Both the position numbers and the translations under genes were made by a program. From positions 45,853,388 through 45,917,387 of the forward strand of contig CM034593.1 in assembly GCA_020091685.1 (NCBI GenBank): a stretch of DNA of 64,000 bases. The letters run 5' to 3'. Position 1 is the first letter of the stretch. Every line of letters begins with the position of its first letter. Under the pieces are notes generated by a model. It had not been told where the DNA came from. It saw nothing but the letters and a program-made list of their open reading frames with translations, and searched no databases. Below are positions 26,150 through 37,143 of the stretch, piece after piece. Source of the DNA: Lutjanus erythropterus (taxonomy: Eukaryota > Chordata > Actinopteri > Lutjaniformes > Lutjanidae).

Positions 26150-26683
26150 TCAAAGCCTGTATGTTCGACATTGGATAACATATTTTGCAATAGACATCAT
26201 AACAAAATTGCTAGCATTAATTAGAAATTATTATTCTAAATTAATCGTTTTAAAATATTTTTTTATAGTTTATGTAGAAAGAGAGTTTAATTTGTTTATA
26301 GATTACTCCTGACTATTTTACCCGCCCCCTCATCACAAAAATGGAAAAAACATGACAGAGGTGGGTTTGGGCATACACAGCAAATGGCACACTCTGAGTT
26401 CTTCTTTGAACACAGGTGTATTTCTTATCTGAATCACTCACAGAGACCTAAAGCCTAAAACATGTGGAGGGTCGCTTCTCTCTATGGGCTCCAGTCCAGT
26501 TGTGCTCCCTGTACTTACTTATATTTCACACCAGCTAATAGTAGGCTAAAAATTTATCATGGACCACTTCTTTAAATGTGAGACATACAAACAGTTGAAA
26601 ATAACTATTAGGTGAGGTTTTGAGCAAAGAGAGGGAAAGAAAGCTAAAGAGAAAAAGGTTAAATGGTTAGTATTATGTCCTAC

Positions 26684-26971
26684 CGTTGTCGCTGTCAGAC
26701 TTGTTCTCATGCTCGGTGTCGGTGAGAGTCAGCACTGAGTTGGAGCGGCTGGACAGGCAGGAACTCCTCCCGGATGATTTACCCAGACCCCCGCGGCCCC
26801 ACAGCCGCATGGCGCGCTCCGGTGACATCACGGCCTGACTGTCGGTATCGAGGTCTTGGCCCGTACCCACTGAGAAGCCACGGTGTGGCAGGCCCATCTC
26901 GGAGCAGAACGCCAGGCCACGACGAGATGGCGGCTCGCAGATTCCCAGCTGACGAAGGCTGAAATGTTGAC
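26684..26971 (-). CDS. tenm3: teneurin-3 coding exon 4 (residues 89-185)
   Basis: This 288-base exon carries the most diagnostic part of the teneurin cytoplasmic domain. In order it encodes [20 protein letters not shown] (from residue 90), then [13 protein letters not shown], the [13 protein letters not shown] block, [10 protein letters not shown] (about 158-167) and [13 protein letters not shown] (about 169-181). The [15 protein letters not shown] run and LRQLG-CEP separate teneurin-3 from teneurins 1, 2 and 4. The acceptor is TTTTCAG (AG at 26973-26972) and the donor is AACG followed by GTAGGA (GT at 26683-26682). Both ends are phase 1, so the exon is a symmetric cassette of 96 codons. The exon is clearly richer in GC and CpG than its surroundings. 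Teneurins are synaptic adhesion proteins that bind latrophilins with their extracellular part. In zebrafish, Tenm3 is known to act in retinal wiring. None of the extracellular domain is in this window. Confidence 0.95.
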
Positions 26972-28094
26972 CTGAAAACAGAAACAGATGGAGACTGACT
27001 ATATAAAAGTACATGTTTCAGATAAAAATTTTGTTAATTCTAGATATTATATATTCTACCAACTTCACACTGACATAAAAATATGGAAATTTAATAGATA
27101 TAAATTTAATAGAAACAAATTTCCCTGCTAAGGCCTGACAACAGGCGTGTAACAAAGCTCCCAAAAATAGTTTACAGCATCTACAGCTTTGGCTATAACT
27201 TTCATATTTTCCTTTGATTCTACATTGTTCAAATAATTAAAAAAACACCTTTATATTCATGTTCCCTTCTAATCTAGTAGCTCATTTATATAGAAAAGAC
27301 ATCACTGTCTGACAATACATTCAGTAAGTAAGACAAAAATGCCCATCACAATTTCCCAGAAGCCAAAGTGACACTTTTCTCTTGCTGGTTTTGTCTAACC
27401 AACAATAAGTAGACCAACGATATGTTCACAATTCACAATGTTATAAAACAGACCCCCCCAAAAAAAGGAAATTCTCACATTTGTGAAGCTGGAATCAGCA
27501 ATTTTTTACATATAAAATAATTTCTTGGATAAATCACTTATCAAAATTGCTCTCAACTGATTTTCTGTTGATGAACTAGCTGATGAATTAATCAGGTGTG
27601 TCATTTTTAATGGCCTAACTATCAAAGACGCACTTGATCTTTCCTGCAATTCTTGGACTGTTTCCAACGAGACAACCCTCGGCTCACTGTGAGGAGTCCA
27701 ACCTGAGTCATGAGACTGCTGAAAAGCTGTCAGGTAAGACTATAATTAAAAGGAAATTAATAAACTTAAAAACAAAATTATTTCTTTGAGACCAAAAAAA
27801 AAAAAAAAAGTCTATTGTAGCATAGAAAATAGAGGCAGGAACCCAGAAGACAAAGCAGACAGGGAAGGTGAAGACTTATCGACTAGATCCCCTAAATCTC
27901 ATTTAGTCATTACAGGAGAAGAGACAGATTACAAGAGCTTTAAACCTGGAGACTATAAAGACATAATCTGTGAGGGTGCTGCAACTCACATTAGGGTGTA
28001 CGTCTTTAATATCAGCAGTTCAGTCGTTTGTACCAAATGAACACATATTCTCTTAAAACATTACCATCAGATCTAAATGATAAAATAGCATAAT

Positions 28095-29595
28095 ACAAAT
28101 GAAGAGAGGCAGAAAATAAATATAAAAGATATAAAAATAAATTCACTAATATTATGAGGGTATGCAAGAGGGAATATTATAACAAATCATTAGAAAAGGA
28201 TCAAAAAACATAAGCTATCCTAAGTTCTTTATTGATAATGATAAGACTATTAAGTATAAGAATGATGTGGTTAGTGGGTTTCATAATTTTTTTCAATGAT
28301 CCATCGCTAGAAGTGGGAAACGCAAACTCTATTTTTTTAAGAGCAATAGAGGAAAAAGAAATCCTGAACATTATAAGTGAATGTAAAAATAAAATGTCTA
28401 CTGATTACAATGAAATTGATATGACTCTAGTGAAGAAAATCATTGATGAAATTGTAAACGCACTGATCTACATTTGTAACTTTTCTTTCAATGCTAAATG
28501 CTAAATGAAAACAGCAAACGTTAGTCCAATATTTCAAGCTGGGGATAAACATACTTCACCAATTACAGGCCTGCGTCTCTACTTCCCCAGTTCTCTGAAA
28601 TACTGCAGAAACTCTACAAGAAATAACAACATGTATACGTAACACAAAATATACAATAGAGGTATTTATTAATTTAAAAAAAACATTTGATACCATTGAT
28701 CATGACTTATTAATCAATAAACTGGAAAGGTATCAGAGGGCATCAGAGGGGTGGTGTTGAACTGACTGAACAGCTATAAACGGATCCATCAACAGTTTTT
28801 ACAGGTTGGTGAATATAAATCTTAATGTTTGGACATTACTTTCAGAGTCCCACAGGGATCAATTTGAAGGCCAAAATTGTTTGTTTTGTACATTAATGGC
28901 ATGCAAAGAATCGAAAATATTGAAATTTGTTGCGGATGATACAAATATTCTCTGCTCTGAGGAAAATTTACAGCCGCTTTTGGAGGCAGTCACATCAGAA
29001 ATGAGTGAATTGACTCAAACAAATTAACATTACATTTGAACAAAACCAAATTTATGTTGTTTGGAAATCATAAAATAAATACAAAAGTATTTATTAAGAT
29101 ACACAATGTTATGATTGAAAGTATATGAAAATAAATTTCTTGGTGTGACAGAATCTGCTGGAAACCACTTAGAACATATGTACGAACAAAGTTGACAAGG
29201 AGCGTTGAACAAAGCCAAACACATACTGGATGTTACACAACACAATGCTGGATATCGGGAACACAGTAATGACCTGTTTTTACAGTCATATGCGTTGAAA
29301 TTTATGGATCTGGTGGGTTTTAAAACTGCTCAAGTCATGTACAAAGCAAAAAAATAACGATAAGTTATATAGGTAAATTAAATTTGAAACAATGTTGTTT
29401 TCGCACCGCTCTTAAAAACATGTGTATATCAGTTTGTGTGGTGATTCTGTGGAATGCAGTGGATGAAGAAATCAAACAAAAAAAAAACAAAAAAATCAGT
29501 TTAAAAAAAAGCGCAAAGAAATTATTTTCACGAGGTAAAGAAAATATTAGAGGGAATGTAAAGCACATTAAGGGTGATACTGTTGCTTTTCTCAT

Positions 29596-29645
<50 letters not shown>

Positions 29646-29960
29646 TACATACATACATGTTTTATGTATGGGGTAATATTGGTTATCAGGTATTAAGAAG
29701 CGAGTGAAGTAAATGTGGGGTTGATCAAGGAGGGTGGATTTACGTAACAGTTTGCTTATGGATGGATTAGTATGGACTAGGATTAGGGGTTAGGGTTAGA
29801 CAAGTTGCTTCTCCCTACTCCTTTTCAGACATCAAATGAAATTTATGTTTCTCATTGCAAGTCTGTTCATTATTTATTGTTTGTTTCTGTTTTGAGATTT
29901 TTTTCTACATATACTTTAGTTTTTTTTTTTTTTTTAATGTTCTAAATAAATAAATCAAAT
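28095..29960 (+). mobile_element. decayed L2/CR1-type LINE, reverse transcriptase part to 3' tail
   Basis: Reading all three forward frames recovers a broken reverse transcriptase. In order there are: a basic linker (KLSYPKFFIDNDK, about 28211-28250); the block IIDEIVNALIYICN (28438-28482); FTNYRPASLLPQFSEIL (from about 28556); catalytic motif A, seen as LKKTFDTIDHDLL (about 28674-28712); VPQGSI (about 28850); and FVADDTN (about 28930), which holds the catalytic Asp pair. A C-terminal stretch follows with LNKTKFMLFGNHK and LWNAVDEEIK. The many stops and frame changes show that the copy is dead. The tail ends in A-rich TAAATAAATCAAA repeats, as in L2-type elements. It sits antisense in tenm3 intron 3. 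The assignment to L2 rather than a related clade is by motif wording only. Confidence 0.8.
29601..29634. repeat. (TA)n microsatellite inside the LINE remnant
   Basis: About 17 TA units, followed by TACA repeats. Confidence 0.95.
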
Positions 29961-29978
29961 TTAAATCAAATGAAATAC

Positions 29979-30337
29979 TAGGGGTGCATGATAAATATTG
30001 TTAAGATAAACTGTGATAATATTAAATTGAAAGTCTTTTTTCTCCATTAAAGCCAAAGTACTTTTTTTTATGAACCTGATGAACTAAATAAACTAAATGA
30101 ACATTTTTGTTGCCGTAGCGATGTCAGATTTGGTTCAGTAAGAGCTGTGGGATATTAAATCTTCCCTCTTTGCTCACTACATCTTTTCCTTTCTTATCCT
30201 CAAGTCTGCATAAAGTGCAGATTATATCATATATATTCTTTTTAAAATACTAAAATACTATTACTATTGACCATGGGAAGCAGATTATTATTGTTTATCT
30301 GAACTGGCTGGAAAAAAAATCCCATTGTGCATCCCCA
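29979..30337. mobile_element. hAT-like MITE next to the LINE tail
   Basis: A 359-bp block with ends TAGGGGTGCATGATA and ATTGTGCATCCCCA. It is flanked by TGAAATAC (29971-29978) and CCAAATAC (30338-30345), with 6 of 8 bases matching. It starts about 20 bases after the L2-type LINE tail in intron 3. Confidence 0.65.
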
Positions 30338-30479
30338 CCAAATACATAAATGATGTTGTAGACAGAAAGAATAAATGATCAAGGCTGGAACTGACTAAAT
30401 GATTTTGAATCATCAAAGAAACAAACAAAAACAAGACTAAAAAGGTAATGATGGAACTTGTTGTTATATCTTCTGGTCA

Positions 30480-30690
30480 GCATTTACATATTGAAAGGAG
30501 ACACAGCCACCTCACACTCTGGACTAATTTAAGGTTTCAGAGGAACGAGTAATCAACCAGACAGTTCAGTGATGGAAGGCCCTCCACTATTCAAAGATTA
30601 CCAGTGACTCTGCCTGATTATTTACAGAAATAATCAATACAACTCTGGTAATTAGTGGAGAAAGCTAAATTTAACAGGAATTTTGATCCG
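30480..30690. promoter_or_regulatory. possible conserved non-coding block in intron 3
   Basis: Non-repetitive sequence with clustered GATTACC, TAATCAAC, AATAATCAATAC and GGTAATTAGTGG motifs, similar in texture to known enhancers. It is a by-eye impression only. Confidence 0.22.
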
Positions 30691-31299
30691 ATTCCACAAA
30701 AAAAGGGAAATTCTCATGGGTTATATGATCAGATTATGAAATTGTACAAATTCCATTCCAGCCATAAAACAACAATAACATAAAACATAAATATTTTTAA
30801 ATTCATTTTCTGTGCAATATAATATGTTTTTTTTTGTAACTACAGAATATCTGTGAGTGTAATAATGTGACAATGTAAGATTGATAAAATACAAATCTGC
30901 CTGGAAAAAATGAGACCTGTTTAAAGAAATTTTACTTGTTACTTGTTAGCATCATATATTCAACATAATGATGGAAGCCTGTAGGCCTCTTTGTAATTAC
31001 ACTTAGTGGATTTTGTTTAGTACAGTTCCCCCAAAAACTAAAAGGAGAAAAAAAAACAAAAGGAATATGTTTAATAATAGGAACTTAAATGAAGGTTCTG
31101 ATTCTCCATTTCAAAAAATTGCTTCTTTAATATTTGAAAGCAACATGATGGGATTGGAAATTCAGAATATTTTTTTCATTAAATTTAATAAGTCATCAGG
31201 AGTAACTCTTTGTGGAAATGGGCTGAAATCACATCCAAATAACACATGTGATAATCCTTTAAAATATAAATGAAAAGAAGACAAATAAATTATCAGCAG

Positions 31300-31560
31300 A
31301 ATCTCAGTGTGTGCCTCTTCATCTTTAATCAGCAAATGAAAAGGGAAATTATAAAAGCTTTCTGTAATTAATGGCACAACAAGAGATAACGAGTGCTGCC
31401 GTTCAATTAAAAGTTATATTAATTTTAAATGAGCTCCAATTAGGCCAGCAGTGAAAACGAAGGCGATAAGATGATTGAGTAATTATGATTTTTTCATTTC
31501 TCAAATATTGACGCTGTGTTAATTGGAGCTGGAGAACAATGGATGCACTCTATGGTGAAG
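31300..31560. promoter_or_regulatory. candidate conserved intronic enhancer in intron 3
   Basis: An AT-rich block with several homeodomain-type TAATTA sites (31365-31370, 31480-31485), GATA-type sites (GATAAC near 31385, GATAAGA near 31465) and an 11-bp inverted repeat, AGCTCCAATTA (31432-31442) and TAATTGGAGCT (31520-31530). It lacks repeat or low-complexity character and an extended coding frame. The composition resembles vertebrate developmental conserved non-coding elements. Conservation itself was not tested. Confidence 0.35.
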
Positions 31561-32124
31561 AATTCTTTCCTATTTATGGTGCCATTTTTACCCTTTACAC
31601 TATTTCTTTCACAAGACTTTGAAGTATCACTTCCAGCGGCTAATTATAGCCTTCATCAGACATATTTTATATTTAATATACTGTTAACGTCTCTTTCCAC
31701 AATCTGATCTGCAGCCATCTGACCATTATTGTGAAAGTGAATTTTAAAAATCCACAAATACCAAATACCAAAACTTAAGTTTTGGGTAAAGCGATAAGGA
31801 CCAGTTATACATTAAATACATATGTCAATTACTGACATGAAAATCATACATTAAAGACCGAAAATCCACATTTGGAAACACATGTGGAACAAAACAATCC
31901 ACAACTTTCCAAACTGAACATGATAAAATTATAAAATTACAGATTAAAAAATAGAAACAAACAGAGAAGCAACTAACATGACTTCAAGGCAAGGCTACCA
32001 TCAGAACAACTATTTAGTTCAAAAGACACACGTTTAATTTTTGTTGCTTTAGTGTGCATAGATAACCATGAAAAGAAGGTAAGGGCATTATTATGTGTCT
32101 GTGAGAGTGTGTGTGTACTCTCAC

Positions 32125-32195
32125 CTTGTCTGTTATAATCATCCTGTTCACGGTGAACCATGTCCTTGTGTCCCTTGGTCGTCCCGTACAGTAAC
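32125..32195 (-). CDS. tenm3: teneurin-3 coding exon 3 (residues 65-89)
   Basis: A 71-base exon that completes Arg65 and encodes LLYGTTKGHKDMVHREQDDY followed by NRQ, with the first base of Gly89. This matches the teneurin-3 segment RLLYGNR-KDLVHRE-DE-RQG. The acceptor is GACAG (AG at 32197-32196), preceded by CTTTTGTCCTG. The donor is CAAG followed by GTGAGAGT (GT at 32124-32123). It enters in phase 2 and leaves in phase 1. It is too short to be seen as a long open frame and was placed from the motif and the splice phases. Skipping it alone would shift the frame, but skipping it together with exon 2 (192 bases in all) would not. Confidence 0.9.
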
Positions 32196-34507
32196 CTGTC
32201 GTCAGGACAAAAGTCATCAGTTGTGTTACTATAATAAAGGAGAGAATCCAGTGAAACACACTGTGCACCTTTGTTTGGTCCTTTTGTTGGCTTCACGGGT
32301 ACCAAACCAGTTCAAAGTGCAGTTAAAGTGGAAACAGACAAGGTTTTACTCCTCTAGTTGTACATGTGACAATAAAATTAACCTTTATATTTCTTTCACC
32401 TACAGAAGAAAACAAGAGCAGTGTAAATTCAGTATTTAGTTTGCAAATGTAGGCTGAATTTTTCCAGGAAATATCCTGGCCGGTGTCAGACAGAAATGCA
32501 TAGACTGAGAGGGAATCAGTCCAAGTGGTGGCAGACAGTGTTGACAGGATACTGGAATTTCTAACAAAATGGTGATATTCTATATAATTTTCGATACCAC
32601 ACAGAAAAATTAACACAGCCCTAAACCTAAAATTTTAGATTTGTATTGATGGGTAAATTCAGTATTTACCCATTAGAAAAAAACTAGTCTATTTATGATA
32701 TGCTGTGAATTCTTCATGATCAGATGTTTACATTGAGAGACATTTATTTTGAAATTGCAGGCTTGTTTCCATTTCCTTTTCTATCCACTCATGATAAGCA
32801 ATGAGCTGTCACATTCAATGTATGGAGATTGTTCAGAAATCACTGGTGATGTAACTTGTATTACAGCTGTAAGGTTCATGTACTGTTCATGTTCATGTAC
32901 ACTCTCTCTGCTGCCTCTTGTCCAAGATGCTGCTCTAGTCGATGTTAAGTACATTGACTGTCATGTCAGTAAATAATTCAACATGCACATGAGATAATAA
33001 CAAACAACAAAAGAAAACAATAGAATGTATTGATAGTGCAGAGTATTGAAAACCTTAAAAAAAAAAAAAAAATTAGTTAAATAACAATAATAATAATTCA
33101 AAATGTATTGAAAAATCAGTATTTTTGACAACAGTAGTAGAGGATGATTTATCTCAATAGTAAGTGCTACTGCAAGTATACCATATATAATGTTAAAGAA
33201 TATATGCTGAAGCACAGTGGATAATTCCTGGTCAATAATTGCTGATATAGAAAAATAGAAAGATTAATTAAAAAAGACAACAGGAAATGAACAGGGACAT
33301 TCAGTTCAGCTGTGTTTAGAAAAGCGAACCAAGTACATTATTGTTCTTCGAACACTCTCCTGGATTGTTCACTTTCATCTCTTTCATAGAACAATTAAGG
33401 TCACATTCATTGTCCATGCCATCTGCTTTTATATTATTTGCATACATAACAAAGAGTTTACATCAGTCGTGCACAACAAAACAGACATGCTAAACAGATG
33501 TTGCCTATAGCATACACATAATATCACAACGTGGGAAGCAAAGCATTGTGGTTTGACCTTTTAATAGCCACAGTCTCATTGTTTTGGTTTGAAATTAACA
33601 TTAGATTCAAAACACATTTTAAAATAATATTTGGGGGGGCTTTATGCCTTTATTTTAGATAGGTCAGCTTAAGTGAAGACAGAAACGAGGGGGAGAGAGT
33701 GGGAGAATGACATGCAGCAAAGGGCTGTGGACTGCCTACAGCCCTTTGCTGCGGAGGATTCACAGTCTCAGTACATGGGGCTAATGCTCTAACAACTCAG
33801 CTACCAAGACAAAATGCAATGTTTTTTACCCCAAAAAATATACATGGAAGTGGCACGAACCTTTATTTTGCACTTTCTTTGCAATCTGCTACATTACATC
33901 AGTAGTGTAATGTAACTCAATTGCTCCAAGTAAAACTCCAGTAAAAATTCAAACTATACAGAATACAGATCTCAACACCAAAGACTACAATACGTACATT
34001 TTAATTTCTATCATAGCTCAGTCAACTAACTTCAAACTGTCAATCAATATGATGCATTTTAAACAAATATTCTGGAGAACTGGAAAGTGCTTTGGGACAG
34101 ATCATGTTTGTTCAAGCTTTCTTAAGCAGGAAATAAGAGCTTAGGAAAACAGAAATAATCATAATAAAGGGTAGCTTTTATACATTTATTTATAGAAATA
34201 CATGTCTGCTGTCTACAGCAGTTTGTTCATTACAGTGATCAGACATGGGAATTTCAAACAAGTAAGTAAGAATAATTGATGTGGCTATCCCAGTTGAACA
34301 GAAACAGCTTCCAGTTTATCCTCCATATGTGGGCCATACATGTGACAATTTTTATATGAAGGATTGGTGTGTCACTTGCACACGAAACTTGACTTTGGCG
34401 TATGTATTTTCAAGGTCTAAAGTCGTCTTATTTCTACACAGATTGAAGAGAATGGGCTGAATATTATCCACTGTGTTAGACATAATGTATGTGATCCCAG
34501 TTCTGAC
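32196..34507 (-). other. tenm3: intron 2 of tenm3 (2.3 kb)
   Basis: It is bounded by donor GTCAGA at 34507 and acceptor GACAG at 32196. The content is AT-rich with no recognisable gene. A common fish repeat with a perfect hairpin lies at about 33630-33830. Confidence 0.9.
33630..33830 (+). repeat. common fish repeat (GACATGCAGCAAAGGG family) with perfect hairpin
   Basis: It reads CTTTATGCCTTTATTTTAGATAGG, then a GA-rich stretch, GACATGCAGCAAAGGGC, and ends GTACATGGGGCTAATGCTCTAACAACTCAGCTACC, a fish repeat with a faintly tRNA-like end. At 33714-33752 it contains a perfect 15-bp inverted repeat (GCAGCAAAGGGCTGT) with a 9-base spacer. Confidence 0.65.
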
Positions 34508-34628
34508 CTGGTCTGGTCTTGGTGCTGGTCGAACGCCTTCAGGGTTTCACTGGAGGAATAAGACTTCTGAGTGGGGACCCTCAGTCCCTGGGAGCCAATA
34601 GCACAGTCTTCACTGTCCCCTGATGAAC
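34508..34628 (-). CDS. tenm3: teneurin-3 coding exon 2 (residues 25-65)
   Basis: This exon encodes cytoplasmic residues 25 to 65. It contains the teneurin hallmark RVPTQKSYSSSETLKAFD at about residues 41-58, a Ser/Thr-rich conserved block of the intracellular domain. The acceptor is TTCTAG (AG at 34630-34629) and the exon starts GTTCATCA. The donor is CCAG followed by GTCAGA (GT at 34507-34506). It enters in phase 1 and leaves in phase 2, and its 121 bases agree with both neighbours. Compared with the mammalian teneurin-3 N-terminus as I remember it, there are seven extra residues (AIGSQGL, about 34-40) between the acidic SEDC stretch and RVPTQ. The 3' junction splits the codon of Arg65 (AG|G). 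Exon and strand are secure, and the exact donor is supported by the phase match. Confidence 0.92.
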
Positions 34629-35576
34629 CTAGAACAGATAGATACACACACATAGGCACAAACTGTGTAAACACATCCATGGTAGTTTCCTATTCTCTGG
34701 CTGTATTATATTATTTACAGTTTCCAATTCTGTTTAAATTATACTCATATACATATGGTTAGGAAGCCCTGACATGTAAAGGAGTGTTCTTCAAGATGAG
34801 GTTCTTTTGATGTCATTTTTTGGGCTGGTGAGATCTTACAGGTCTCAACTGTCCTCAATAAAAAGGACAGGACGTCCGCGTGCCTGTACTGAACCTGCCA
34901 TTCCCCAGCCACCTGCAAAAAGTCTACCTCCACTCACTCTTCCACCCAGCTCTGATAAATCCAGCCATATCTCACTGCCCACCGCCTTCTGCCTCAGCCT
35001 CTCCTCCTCCATTCCAGTTATCCCTACAGTTAATATATTCACAGCTTCTTTTTCTTGTGCCCTCCATTTGGGTTCATCTAATGAACAGAGTGTATATTGT
35101 AAACTCATTCTAACCTCTTTACCCCTGCAGGGATATTCACATCACACATCACTGTCTTTCAGACACTGTAGTGGGCTTGGTTTAAAGCTTCTGTGTAGGT
35201 GTTGGTATCATATGAAATTAAAGGAAACCATTGGTACCATGTAATGCTGGGGAATGGGGCTAAATGACACTACAAACTCTTCTGAATTTTGGAGGGAAAA
35301 AGGGGAAAACTTCCCAGGCTGTTTTCAAAGGAGTCACTACACCTCTCACCTCAGGATATCAGAAAACTGGTTAATTTGTTATTTTCACTTTTTCTAAAAA
35401 TGGTGTAATTTAACATTTCTGCAAACTGGGGTCTGGGGTTTCTGAGCTGAACAAAAGTGTTTGCTGTTTGTCACTGAAAACTGCAGAAATCTCCAAATGT
35501 TAATATTCTTGATACCAAACAATATCAGGAATTTTTCCACGGTGCTCCTCAAGGGCTTGGTGTCTTAATATCTAAT

Positions 35577-35700
35577 TTTCAAGTCAGGTCAAGTAAAAAT
35601 TTATTTATACAGCCCAATATAAATAATTACAATTTGCTTTAAAATCTGTGCAGTGTGGGACGCCCCCCGCCCTGTTGATCCCTCAGAAGAGTGAGGAAAA
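35577..35700 (+). repeat. common fish repeat (CAAGTCAGGTCAAGT family)
   Basis: It opens CAAGTCAGGTCAAGTAAAAA and continues TTTATTTATACAGCCCAATA, AATTACAATTTGC and GACGCCCCCCGCCCTG. This is a diverged copy of a repeat frequent in teleost introns. Confidence 0.55.
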
Positions 35701-36805
35701 TAATCTTTGAAAGTAACTTTGGACCATTTTTTAAGTTCCCCAGTGGTCAAAAATGGTTACATTTTGCACCAAATATGTGTAATAAATGGCATTAAGCACA
35801 TACCACTCCACCTTTACAAAACAACATGCCCCACAGAGCTCAGTGACTTTTGCCTATGGCCCAAACTTGTGTCTTAATTGGGGCTTTAAATGTAGCCATT
35901 TCTCAAAAACGCTCTACGTCAGTGCAGGAAAAGCTGCACTGATCAGCAGCAGATGTGGAGCCCTGCAGGAACAGATCAGCTGCATGCCTCTGCTTGTGCT
36001 ATAAACCAACAACTGTGTGGCCAGTGTCTCACAACCACATTGTTCAAACATCTGACAAAAAGGCATCCACCACTGACGAGGAGGAGCCGCACATTTATTT
36101 GGAAAATGTTAATGATTTTTTTTTCCAGTTGTGTGACTCTAACATCCTCATCGTGAACAACACCAGAATATTTTTGGAGCTACCCAAGATATCACAACTG
36201 CTCTGGTCAGTATTCACACCCAAAACAAAAATTATTTTACAAGTTTCTATATGAACAGATAGATGGTTTTCTGAAAGTGGGGACTTCATCTTTAACAGCA
36301 GATGATTTACTTGATGAGAAGACATCTCACTGTCTGCATGCAGGATGATTCTCACCTTCTTCATCTGGTCTACAACACAACCTATCCTGCTGTCTGAAGT
36401 GCAGTGAAGCTCTGAAAACCCATGTTCTATAGCTCCTGGGGATCAGCTCCAAAGTTGTAGGTTGATCTATGGAGGACTGCTTTTCCTCAACAGCTGGACT
36501 GAAAGTACTGCCTCAGACCAGCTGGAAAAATCATCTAGGACCTTTCTCATGTACTACACAAGGAATATCGACTTCTGCTTTGTGAGAAGCACTGTTATGT
36601 ATTCTGATGTCTTTTTGTTGGCCCCATAACTTTCCCAGCACTTCAACTGACCCCCACTACCACTTCATACAGAGCTTTGCAGCACTGCCTGCATGGTGCT
36701 TATACTACCTTACAATCAAAGTCATACGTTGGAATTATCCAGTTGAAATTTTCAAATTGTTACCTCCAAGTGTTCCAGGTGCACTATGCCAAATGTAAAC
36801 AAAAA

Positions 36806-36827
36806 ATTAATTAATTAATTAATTAAA
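36806..36827. repeat. (TTAA)n repeat
   Basis: About five TTAA units in tenm3 intron 1. Confidence 0.85.
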
Positions 36828-37143
36828 AAACCACGGCTGAACATGACAAACTGATGAGTTTCTTTGGCAAGTGGTCACATAATTGAACTCTCGGCAGCAG
36901 AGCCTCCTCCTATTTTAACAAAACAGAGGAGGAAAAATTCTGCATGAGGTTACAGACAGCATTATACAATTTATTTTACTGTACTTTACCATATGATAGT
37001 ATTATTTCTATTAAACATAGGGAAATATACCTTACATTGCCTTTCAGTTGATGGTTTACCATTTACAGTGTGTTTGTGTGTGTCGTTTCCATGGGTGTTG
37101 CAACTGTTGCGTGTCTAGTAGGAAAGCAAAAATTTTTGAATTT

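Larger units (their letters stand above)
1..26683 (-). other. tenm3: intron 4 of tenm3 (incomplete, runs off the left edge)
   Basis: It begins with donor GTAGGACATA at 26683. I searched by eye for the next teneurin coding segment (the proline-rich block before the transmembrane helix) on the minus strand and did not recognise it, so the intron is longer than 26.6 kb. It contains mostly AT-rich unique-looking DNA, many CA/GT microsatellites, hAT-like elements at 4690, 5933 and 17892, and dispersed repeats listed separately. Confidence 0.75.
26972..32124 (-). other. tenm3: intron 3 of tenm3 (5.15 kb)
   Basis: It is bounded by donor GTGAGAGT at 32124 and acceptor TTTTCAG at 26972. It holds a decayed L2-type LINE in the opposite orientation (about 28095-29960), a hAT-like element directly behind the LINE tail, and two AT-rich blocks with enhancer-like composition (30480-30690 and 31300-31560). 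Confidence 0.9.

Noticed and set aside
27786..28040. 84-codon plus-strand frame upstream of the L2-type LINE
   Set aside because: It is not recognisable as LINE ORF1 or as any other protein. It is kept out of the LINE boundaries.
29783..29800. AGGGGTTAGGGTTAG near the LINE tail
   Set aside because: It lies within the 3' part of the L2-type remnant and is explained by it.
33780..33812. tRNA-like sequence (CTCTAACAACTCAGCTACC)
   Set aside because: It is the end of a common repeat and lacks a cloverleaf and complete A and B boxes.
34807..35244. 145-codon plus-strand frame and overlapping 87-codon minus-strand frame near tenm3 exon 2
   Set aside because: They resemble neither teneurin nor any family I know. 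A minus-strand exon here would not be needed, because exons 1 and 2 already join in phase.
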